From: Imbricaverruca yamaguchii
Taxonomy: Eukaryota > Arthropoda > Thecostraca > Neoverrucidae
DNA: 64,000 nt
Assembly (NCBI GenBank): GCA_034440575.1
Contig: JAOTOL010001339.1
Coordinates: forward strand, 508,501-572,500
Direction: 5' to 3'
The position numbers and the translations under genes are program-made. Of this stretch, positions 35,301-47,300 are shown piece by piece (position 1 is the stretch's first letter; each line of letters starts with the position of its first letter). The notes below the pieces were generated by a model. The model was not told the DNA's origin. It ran no database searches and was given only the letters and a program-made list of their open reading frames with translations.

Positions 35301-38300
35301 GCTGGCCGACCGCTAGCACGAGTGTTCCGGAAGGTTGTGACGAGTGGCTCTGGACTGCCGTGTCGCCGCCCACACGGGCCGGCCCTCCCGCCGGCGACGT
35401 GACGTCACACAGCGTTCGACGACGTCGGTGACGTCACGCGGATCTCTGGTCGTCACCTGGCGTGGCGGGTCACGCGGCCGGCTGCCGGCGTGCCGGTGTG
35501 TGACGCGGGGGTGTGACGGATACCGTTTGTTTGTTTATTGGTTGGCTCACGACACACTTTATGCACATTCACGGCTAATGGCGCCGCCCATACTGTTTCG
35601 CCGGTGGGCCGCGGGATTGGGAAATGTCCTGAGTGGCGCTGGAGTCGAACCCGGGACCTTTGGTACCCATGACGGATACCGTGCTGTTGCATGCTGCCGG
35701 TGTTGTGCTCGCGGAGAAGAGCCCAGTCGGTCGATCAGGCAGTCGACGTTACTAGATGTCAGGCTGCCGCAGCGTGTTCTGCCATCCTGCACCCACGGGG
35801 CAGGATGGCAGGCCAGCGGATGCACCCTGGAGGCCAGCGGATCAGGGACAGGGTACCTCCCGCCATGTACCACCCCGGTAGCCCAGTTGGTTAGAGCGCT
35901 GGCCTGCACTGGTCTCCCCTGTCCTGGCAACACAGAGTTCGAGTCGCTTCGCGTGCTCGCATTTAGCCCCCGGCCGGGAGTGTCAGTGTCAGTGTCAGTT
36001 CGATCAAAATTCTGCCGTTGAACTGGAATTCATGGAATGGGTGGTGGGGCCAGGGTTCACGCAACAATCTCTGCTTAGCAATAGAACCCTGGTCCCTAAA
36101 GCCACCCCAGCAACAACTCGGACTAAATTTATTTGATAAAAAACTGACATCCTGCATCCACGGAGGACCGGGAGGATAGAGGATCGGGGAGGGGGTGTCT
36201 CCCACCCTATACTGCCATCCTGCACCCACAGATGACCGGGAGGATAGCGGAGCGAGGAAGGTGCCTCCCATCCTACACTCACTGACGGAATAGGGAGGAT
36301 GCATCCCACTCGACACCCACGACGGATCGGCAGGCTAGCGGAGCGGGGAGGGTACTTCCCACCCGATACCCGTCGAGGGCCGGGAGGCCAGAGGAGCGGG
36401 AGGGTACCTCTCACACGGAATAAGGAGATTGTATCCCACCCAACACCCACGGATGATCGGGAGGGTAGCGAATTGGTGGACGTACATCTCACCCGACACA
36501 CACACAGAGGTCCAGGCAAGTCATTGGAGTAGAAAGGGGTGCACCTCACGTCACCTAGCCCACGCCCACGAGGAAAGAACCTGACACGATGGACGTGGCA
36601 TGTATGACTGACGATGTTACGGGCGATACATGACCTCTGCAGTCGAAGCACCCATAAACCCCAACAACGGAATAACGATGGGCGTGGTAGGCGTGCACTC
36701 TTGCCACGCCTATTTTGGAAGTGGCGTTGTCATTCGGGCGACACCTCCCGGCGGATCGGTACCGGTGGTGGTGGGGATGGGGCTGCGAGTAGGGGGTCCT
36801 TCCAGAGGTGTCTGAAATGATTCACCGTTTCCCTTGGCTTCTCCTGAGTTTGCCGCTGGCAGCGCGCCGAGAGCCGCCGGCTAGCCCCGCCCACCAGCCG
36901 GCCGAGTGCGTTGGTCGTGGCCTCCGACGGCGCGGCTGCTCCGGCCGCCCCGTCCCCTCCGTCCCCTTCTCGTCGTCACAGGACGACTCCCGCGACACGA
37001 CTCGGCAGTCAGCGGTGCACGACGCCGCTGTCGACTCCAGCTTCACCCCGACTACTCGGCAAACGGTGTCAATTGCGCCGGTGCCATTTCCCGGCCGAGT
37101 TCGGTTTCCATTTTGGAAGTGAGGCGATCCGGGCGCGCTCGGTGCGCAACGCCTCGCGCCACAGCTGTGGCGCCAAACGATCTGGCATGGTCGATGCGCC
37201 CTAAAACCCTAATCACACACACGCCTCTCGCCACGGCTGATGACGCTCCGGCCAGCGTGCGCGCCCCGACTGTGTACGCCGTACAGCCGGCGTGACGTCA
37301 CGTCACACCGTGCCTTGCTGCGGAACACGTCTGGTCCGGGCGTGCCAAGTGGGTCGGCGGCGAAGCCCTGCGGCTGGGCGGACCGCCTCAAGCGAGCCAG
37401 ACTGTGTCAGGGTCGCACCGCCCGCGGGCACAGGCTGGGGTCGGGGCCGTCTGTTCCAGAACCGCCCGACCACTTGTTGGTTGGCTGAAGCGCGGTCAGG
37501 CAGTGACAAATGAAGCCAAGCTGTTGGAAGTCGATCGATCGGCTCACCGGAGATCAAAGTACAGATGGACCAAAAACAATTTTGAAGCGTAGACATTGGC
37601 GAATACTAAGGCGGACAGTGGTGGACGTGGCACTCAGGAAAACTACGACGTTCCAACGGATACGATGGCAAACAGCGGCAGACCACGCAGCAAGGAACAG
37701 CGGACACGATAGCAGCAATGGCAACAGGAAACAGCGGAGACCATAGCGGAAATGGCAGTAGACAATAGCAGGGACGATAGCAGAGAAGGCAACAGCAATA
37801 GCGGGCACAACAGCGGAAATGGCAACCGGAAATATAGAACATAATCCACAGCAGAAGTGGCAACAGACGATAACGAACACGATCAGAATAATGACAACCA
37901 ACGGACAATAGCGCCGGACGATAGCAAAAATGGCAACAGACAGTGGCGGAGACGATGGTAAAATAGCAACAGGCAATATCGGAGATGATAGCGGAAATAG
38001 CAACAGACAGGTAGTGGCAAATGAAGCCAAGCTATTGGAAGTCGATTCCTAGACTCACCGGATTTGCTCACAAAACTCGGGTAGCCGGTAGGATCGTGGT
38101 TACAGACAGAACCAAGGTATCAGGTGGAACAATTACCATGAAGAGCCATACTAGCAGGTTGGATCAGGAATACGGTCAGAACCAAGGTATTGGGTGTAAC
38201 GAAGGCAACAAGGGGACTTCTAGTAGCAGGTGGGATCGGGAATACGCACAGAACCAAGGTAACAGGTGGAACCAAGTCAGCAGACGTAACCATAGTAGGC

Positions 38301-41300
38301 TGTCGAGTGGGGGCAGCAGACGGGTCCAGTATAGCACGCGAGGATTGTGTGATGGACCGGATCAGGATAGGAGGTGGCACAGAGGTAGCAGGATTTATTA
38401 AGCGCACAAATATTTCCGAAATACCGTGGGACAGAGGGATAAGCATCATAACCCCATTTAAGCTCGGTGTATTGCAGCATAGATGAGCAGAAATATACGC
38501 GCACAATTTTTATGGATTATCCCATTCATGGAATGTAAGTCACACCATCTGTAAGGTAATTAATGTCTCCTCTGTAATGTGGTTGCCCTCAAAAGTACGT
38601 GCAAATATCTTGATGTGGTTTGCGAAGATCGTCCGAAAGTGGCAACGTGCAAACCCAATGTCCTAACCGCTCAGCTCTGAGCCGAAACCTGGACCGTGAT
38701 GACGTCCCGTCCGTATGTTTCCAGGTTTGACATAGTGAAGAAGCTGGGCCAGGGCACCTACGGCAAAGTGCAGCTGGCCATCAACAAGGAGACGGGACAG
38801 GACGTGAGTGGAGCACGACACAGGCACACACGTGTCACACGTGCGCACGTGATCACACCACGTTGACACATACGTGTCACACGTGCCGAACGTGATCACA
38901 CCACATTGGCACATACGCGTCACACGTGCCGAACGTGATCACATCACATTGGCACACACGTGTCACACGTGCCGCACGTGATCACACCACATTGGCACAT
39001 ACGTGTCACACGTGCCGAACGTGATCACACCACGTTGGTACACGTGTACGCGTGCACATGTGATGACACCACATTGGCACATACGTGTCACGCGTGACAC
39101 ATGTGATCACACCACGTTGGTACACACGTGTCACACGTGCCGAATGTGATCACACCCTATTGGTGCACACGTGCCGCACGTGTCGCGAGTGTCGCGCATG
39201 GCCTCACCACGTCTCGGCCGTCGCATTGCCACGTGAGGTGTGTCGCACCTAACGCTGCCACTCTCGTCTGCTGTGTGTCGCAGCACGCGTCGCAGTGATG
39301 ACGGCTCGCCTGACCATACCCCGTACGGGACACGCGCGCGGCCATCATACTCACTTCAGTCAGTGTACAGACTGTGCTTTGTTGTCGCTCCCAAATTCGC
39401 TGAACGGCAATTAACTTTCGAGGCTATTCACTTTTCTTTGGAGAATCTTCATGGAGCCATAGAGACCGAATTTGCCATCCACTGAATTTGTGTGTGGACC
39501 AAAATTAGTGTACATGGTAGTCTGATGCTCTGAACACGCATGAACAAGTTTTAGCCCGATCAAACAAAATTTTTCGGAGTTATTACCTCCGGCAATATTT
39601 TGAAGTGATGTAACAATGATATCATTGACGATTATATATCTCATCGATAATGAAGAAGCATTATGACATGTTATGGATCTTTGAGAAGAAAAACGACTAA
39701 AGAAAACATCCGTGATGGAGTTTATTATCACGTTGACCTCGTAACCCCTTGACCTCCTGACCTCGTAACCGTCTGTGACCTCTGGCCCATTGCAATTCAT
39801 AAATTTGACAGTGGGAATACAAACGGGCATGATTTGGCTGTCATTTAAAGAAATTACCCTTTTAAGTATTTCATATAGGCGTCCGTTCTCCATGGCTTTT
39901 GCATGATTTTGCGATTTAAGGAACTGTCGGATTTAGAATACATTTTTTCCTCTTGGAAAGCTAACGGGATCGGACAATGAAATAATAAAGGTGATATAAA
40001 ACGTTTGTTTAACAAAACATCTTTATAACTTATTGATGTAAGATTTATAGTGTGTCTTAATAAACTCCACAAAGTTCAAGGTGATCTATTACCGATTGGT
40101 CATCTATGGGCTTATCTGCGTGCGACGATGCAATTTTCCTTCGGAACATCTGGTTGTCTGGTAATTGAAACATCTGGCCATGCTGGCTTCACAACAAGAA
40201 GTATAATTATGCCTTCCTTCTACCTGTAGGCAACATTTTCATGGACGTACAGTCGAATCCCTAAATAATGCAAACACACGCGTTTTGTTGACGCTATACA
40301 TAGCATGTCCCCGAAAACATGAACATTTTCGCAAACCTCATGTCGTTCCATTGTTCACGTTTTGAGCACTCCATGCATATTGCGCATTATTGCACATTAC
40401 TGCACTGCACTAATCAGTGTAAAATAGAACGATAGGATTGCACAACATGATAAACGATAGATAATGAGAACTAGTTTTTCCAACTTAGACATTTTTAGCT
40501 CTCTAATGCAACTTTTGTAGTTTCTTTAACAAAGATTAACATGATATGACCACCATAATGCCGTAGCTTATTTCCGTGAACGGTGTAATTTTACTTCGGA
40601 ACATCTGGTGGTTACTCACAACGCATAGGTACTGAATCCCATCAAACATGACAACGATGCAGACTGACCACATTAGACCATGGTAACATAACAAGAAGAA
40701 GTGGAATTAAGCTTTCTTTCCACCTGCACAGCATCATTTATATGGACGTACAGTCGAACACCTATTGCAAGACACTCTTTGCTATCACGGTGTAGGAAGG
40801 CTGTGCTCGTAATCATCATTTTCACAACTTTCATGTAACTTAATTTTTGACGTTCTTGGGACAATGCGCATGTGGGCATTCCGCATTGGACACTATACTT
40901 CACAATAGTACATATGTTACGTAAATGAAAGCGGATCAAACGGCGTCGAATTGGCTCTGATAACCAAATCGTTACAAACGGTGTCGATTTCGAACTTCGC
41001 CCAAACCAAATTTTGGGCGTGAACATGGAATCTGGGGTCTTGGGCATCTTACGAATTGTGAAAATATTCTTGGAAATTCCGGAAGGATATAAAATTAAAT
41101 GTTGCATTTTTGGGCGCTGGGTGAAATAGGGAAGCCGGGTGACATAGGGATGAAATTGCGCGATAGCCTTTCAGGCCGTTTTCTGTGATTTTTGGTAACT
41201 GCAACGCGTTTGATATTATTCAATGCATGTCAGCTGTTCCGAAGTACAATTGCGTCGCTGTGCGTGTATAAACCCATGGATGACCTATTGGTAATTAGTG

Positions 41301-44300
41301 ACCTTGAAATTCGTCATGGTTTTGAACGGAACATTATGACTAATGGTATGGCGATGAATGGTAATCTACATATTAATTGACTGAAAATAGTAATATTGAT
41401 ATCTATTAATACATTAATAAAATCAATAACTTCACATTAATAAATATTTAACTTACCGTTCAGCATCATGATATTTTTAGAAATCCATCTTCGGACAAAT
41501 CATTTTTTAAGGGAAACTATAAGATCTACATTAAAAAAACATTACTATTTTTTCTTAGAAAGACTTTTCCAGTCATATGTCCATATGTCGTTGTTTTACC
41601 CCATGTAGCTTTTCGATGGAAGAAAGCTTACACGAAATCCGTCCTACCCGGAACACGCAAAATCGCAAAAAGGAGTATGACCATATCGGATATTTATAAT
41701 AAGAATACCTTTTTGTGTTTGGTCAACGAAATCATGCCCACTTTTATTTCCGTCATCAAATTTGTCAATTTTTATTTGCTGGGGGACACGGTAGGTCACC
41801 AGGTCAAAGGTAGGAGATACTGATATTATATTTCGGAAACGTTTTAGTTCCTCCTTTTCTTCTCGAATGTATATCATTTGCCACCTTTTCTTCTTCTTAT
41901 TGATGAGATATCCATCGTCAAACCAACCCATGTTATCTGACCTAAAACTAATTCCGGAGGCTATGGCTCAAAAACCGTAGGTCGAATCGGGTTGAAATTT
42001 ACACAGCCGCATTCAGAGCCAGAGGCTACACTGCGAAAAACCTTTAGTCTCAATCAAAGTTTATTGGGTGAACTGCATTGGTCGATCTGTCGTGGAACGT
42101 ACTCGCTGTTAAAACGCGCCCTGGAGGGCCTCTGAAAATTACGCGCTCTGGAGGCTAAAACGCAAACTGGAGGGGCAGATTCCGTCCCCAAGATCTCAGC
42201 TCCTATCAAAGCTGGAGCAACGAAATTCGCAGGATGGGTGGGTACGGTAGTGAACCCTATTGTGTACAGACTCCATGACATTATGTCAATATCTTCAAGG
42301 TCAAATGCGGTCAACATATCAAAATTTTATGGTTTTGCGTGGCTTGGCTTGTCATTGTTATCGATCGCTGTGATTGTGTTTAAATGCTACAAAATGGACA
42401 TCAATGATGTTTTGGTCATTACTTATGATGCAATGCAGATGCTGGACCCGGTATTTGACCTCAGGTCACCTATATAGCAGCACTTTATCAGCTCATTACC
42501 TGCTCCAGTTACCGGAACCGAGCCGCCCTCCCGACTGCTCCGTTGGACGGCTCGGCGCAATCGGCTTCGCAAAGAAGGGAGTGAAGTACATGAATACAGT
42601 ATGGAAGCGCTTGGGTATACAATGACAAAAGTAGTTTTCAGGATGTGTAGGTAGTAACATGCAAAGTGGCATCAATCGCATGACTGGCATTTGCATTTAT
42701 GACAACATTCCAGTTGACCAAGTTTGGTTCCATTAACCTGCCATGGACTTTATCTGACTTCACCTCGGTGACCTATCATGACTTTGAAACTACATAGCAT
42801 AACAATATACATCAAATACGTCGCTAGTGTTACCATGAACAGTTCCCTTTTGCCAATATACGGGAAGCGCACCAGCGCCGATATTTGTGGTGTGGCGCTA
42901 CGAATTTTGTTTACTTTAACGACCCCTAACTCGAAAATTGTTCGGTCGATTTTCGTTTTTCTTGCTTTAAACAACGCACCGGTCATTTCTAAGCAGGAAC
43001 GCAAACAATGGCGTATATCGGCCGCTGAAATGAGGAGTTATGTACGAAAAACCGGATAGGTGGGCGAATTTCGCCCCCCCCCTCCAGGGCGCGTTAACTC
43101 GAATGTGCGAGAGCGTGGCATGAGTACAGAGGCACCGTTCACTGTGGTGCTTGAAATCAATTGCCGGCCCACCAGGTGATTGCAGGCCCTTGACATTTCA
43201 CACATTTATTGTCTTCGGAGCCGATAAAATGAATTTCCACATCTGCTGACCTTCAACGTCCGGTCGGGCGGGGGTTGGGTTTGCCGATGCTCACTGGTGA
43301 ATTCTCGATGCGTCTGGACGGCGACCGGCTTTGTTCCTGGAAGGAGCGACGCTCACACCTGCGTAGCTCGCGCGACCCGTGCCAACTTTGGCCAGCTCCA
43401 GATGCGCCGAATGCCACGGCACAGCTGATGGATCAGCGTCATGCTCCCAGGGGCGTGAATAGCTGGCGGCTGTGCCGAAGCTGGCTGCGTCGGGTCGGGT
43501 CGAGTCAGATGGGGTCGAGTCGGGTCATGTGAGGTCAGATCGGGTCGGGCCAGGTGAGGTCAGATTTGGTCGGGTCGAGTCAGATGGGGTCGGGTCGGGT
43601 CAAGTGAGGTCAGATCGGGTGGGATCAGGTGAGGTCAGATCGGGTCGGGTCAGGTCGGATCGGGTCGGGTCAGGTCGGATCGGGTGAGGTTAGACAGAGT
43701 GGGGTGGGCTCAGGTGGGGTCAGATCGGATCGTGTCGGGTCAGGTCGGGTCGGACCAGGTCGGTCTGCGATCACAGCGGATCCGCAGCCGGTGCGACCTG
43801 AGTCCTGCCGCCGCCTTGCACCGCCTCGTAACACCCGACAGTAGCGCCGCCCTCCGGTGACGTCAGCAGGCCGTCAGCTGGCGAGCGCGGCTGCTGCCGC
43901 GTCTCAGGAAAGCAGGAGCGGGCCCTGATGAGAGGCTCGAGTGGAGGAGAAAACCGCGGCGTGCGGTTGCACAACAGCACGTCGCAATGGCCGGGTGTTA
44001 TGGGGCAGGTGACGGGCGGTGACTGGACAGGTATTGACCGTGATGCAGAATAGGTCGCTGGTCGGACCGGCTGGCTTGCAGTCGGCGCCATTCCAGACTG
44101 GTGTTTGGCTGGCGGCGTCGGGGGGAGGGGGCTCGATGTGTGGCGTCAGTGGATTGTGTGGGAGGCTCTGTCTCCAGCGTTAGTTGGTTGTCGTGTGGGA
44201 GGCTCGGTTTCCAGTCAGTTGCTTGTCGTATGGCATGCTCGGTCTCTAACGTTGGTTGGCTGTCGTGTGGAAGGCTCGATCTCTGGAGTCAATTGCTTGT

Positions 44301-47300
44301 ATGGGAGGCCCGGCATCTAACGTTAGTTGGTTGTTGTGTGGGAGGCTCGATCTCTAGCGTCAGTGGATTGTGTGGAAGACTCGGTCTGTGGCCTCAGTGG
44401 ATTGTCGTTTGGGAGGCTGCTGTGGACTGTCATGCAGCGTGGTTATGTTTGTAGTCTTGAAGCTGTATGCGTGCTGTGGTGCTGTGGTGCTTTGTCGACG
44501 CTTTTACGGATGGATTGGTTGGTTATTGGTTTTACGACACACCGACCGTTGAGTCATGTAGCGTCGCCAATTTCTCACGCCGATTAGCCGCGGGCGAAGA
44601 GAAGCGACAGGTGAGACACGAACCCACAACCTTTCGATTGTGAGACGGGCAGCTTACCCTCAGACTACTCATCCCCTTTACGGATGGATTGATTCACATC
44701 CAGCAATGGAATAATAGGAGCCCGGATGCGAATCCCACTGCTCCAGCCCATGAACTGGATGTGGTTCCAATCACCTTTTGCATTACCCTGAAGTAAAATG
44801 CACCTTTATTATTGAGATCAGCCTCCGAAAAGAAAAGTGCCCAATACGCTTGGAACATTTCTGTATGGTTCTCCACTTTATGGATAATCATATTTTGCCT
44901 AACCTGCATCTTCTTCGTATCCCCGCCGGTGTTCCAGGCACCTAGACCGCTTGACCTTCGACCCTATTTGACGACCTGGCAACCGCCGACCCCGTCCCTG
45001 GACCGGTGTCTGCCGGTGCGGCTGTTGTTTGCTCGACCCCAGCGACCGTCGCTGCACGGTTGGCGCGCTCAGCGAGAACGCTGGTGAAGCGTGCAGCCTG
45101 GCCGACGGGAGCTGCCAACTTCGAATGCATTGCGTGATGCGAAATGTACGACCCTCAATATACCAGGAGGTGCTGAGTTTACATCAAAAGGGACGTTAGG
45201 GATTATGCTATATTACTCAACGTTTCGGCCAGGGGCCATCGTCAGGAGTGACGATGGTCCCTGGCCGAAACGTTGAGTAATATAGCATAATCCCTAACGT
45301 TACTTTTGATGTAAACTCAGCACCTCCTGGTATATTGAGGGTCGTACATTTTGTCCCACGAAATGTCTAAAACCCAGGAGCACTTTAGAGCCATTCTTCG
45401 TTGCATTAAACAACTTCGAATACCTCAGCAACCCAGCGGAGAAGTAGCGCCAATCAGCCGTGATGTTGCGCATATTTACAGATGGTTACAGATGGCTCAG
45501 GTGCTGTAGTAGGCACGCGGCGAAAATTCCACCAGCAGGCTGCAGCACCTGGTATTCAGATGACGCAGGCATTCTGCGCAATGCGATGCTTTCTGAGTCA
45601 GAGCCGTTTGCTTTGGGATGATTTGCTTGGTTCCTGGTGACCGCTGGATGTTAGCCGTTGGGTGAGATGACGGTGGCCAGGCTGGCAAATGATGCTTTCA
45701 TGGGGGAGGATCCCGATGTTTGTAGGGTCGGACTGTATGGTTATGTGTTTGGGTAAATGTAAGTTATTGATAGGTAAATTAGTTGGAAATTGTAATTTAA
45801 CCTAAGCTAACCTAAGCTACTTGAACTAACCTGAACTAACTTCAAACACAATTGAACTATTTTGAATGTTTTGAGGGAAAACTTCTGACCTGAAGGATGC
45901 CTCGGGATTCTCACACATCCCCGCTCTAAATGCGCTACTAGTCTTGGCAGCGGCACGATTGGGAGCGTGATGTTGGGAGAACATGATGTTGGGAGAACGT
46001 GATGCTGGCGGAACGTGATGTTCGTGATGCTGGGAGAGCGCGATATTGGGAGAACGTGATGTTGGGAGAACGTGATGTTGGCAGCTGCAAGAGTATCCAG
46101 ACCTGCAACCCATCACCTGGTGCTATCACGTCACCGCCACGCAGTCAACCAGTAGATGTTTTGGTGGCCGAGCAGTTGCTATCGGGGGAGGGGAAGGAGT
46201 GCATTTAACTCAAATGTCTGTGACGGGGCGCACTCGAATCTTCAGAGGGACGCCTTCAGCTGGAAAATTCCACGGGAGGTACAGGTGAGCCTTTCTTATG
46301 GTGTGGCGTTCTCCGACCAGAAGGCGTCGGGGAGTAGACCTGCGGTCTCCCCCCCCCTCAGACTGCCGGGTCTGGAACTATTTAATTGGGGGGGACCATT
46401 GGTATAGGTGGGTTAGTGTAGACACGCAATAATGTTGACTTAAAATCAGGTCTACCGACATCGCGGTAGCAAAATGATCGTGTCAGCTACCAGCGGTCGT
46501 CCGCAGTCTCACAATCGCCCAGACAAGCTTTGTTCGCTTGCTCGAAGTAGTCACCTGGAGAGTGACATCTGTCTTGATGGTCGGCCGGCGCCTGCCTCTC
46601 CCCTCCCCTTCCCCGCGACTCGCCAGAGCCGCGCTCTGCGCGGCCCGATAGTCGTCGGTGGGCGTAGTACCGGCTGGCGGCGCGTGACTGTGGTTACGGC
46701 GAGTATTCTCAAAACAAGCCCGCGTGGCGAAACGCAGCCGGCAACATCGTGATGGCTGGAGATGGCTGTTCAAGCTGGCGCGGCGACGAGCTTTCTGACT
46801 TTGTGGTAGCTCCCTAATTTAGCTGAATTATAATACCGTAGGCGATGAAGGGACGAGTAGTCTAGGGGTAAGTTGCCCGTCTCACAATCGAAAGGATGCG
46901 GGTTCGAGTCTCACCTGTCGCTACTCTTCGCCCGCGGCCAATCGGCGTGAGAGATTCGCGACGCTGCATGACTCAACGGTCGACGTGTCGTGACACCAAT
47001 AACCAACCAACCAAAGTTGCAATTCACGTCGTTTTGTTATACATTGCATGGAAACTAGTTATAATGGTACACGCCACCTAAATGTTGCATCTAACCATGG
47101 ATGTAGTTAATGTGTCAACAAGTGGTCGTTGAGCATCACATAACAGTGGCTGAACACCACCAAGTTTTCAAGAGGTTAACTTTGGTGCCCCGCCCCCTCG
47201 ACTGCGCCTCGGATGCGGCCCATGAGGATGCGCAAAGAAGCACCACCGATATATCATAGCGCTACACAAAAGCATCACCTCAAATTTTTGGAAGACTGGA

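Noticed and set aside
36808..37122. GC-rich frame considered as a kinase N-terminal exon
   Set aside because: Does not resemble NUAK, and exon 1 at 26422-26483 joins exon 2 in exact phase with conserved residues.
41644..41931. 95-codon minus frame as a retroelement protein
   Set aside because: It overlaps the dispersed repeat, but the second copy does not keep the frame and no RT or other motif is visible.
46850..46925. Possible tRNA-Val gene
   Set aside because: Followed by a conserved non-tRNA body and tail found at other loci, with poor acceptor-stem pairing. It is a SINE head. The same applies to 13603, 14918 and 35872.
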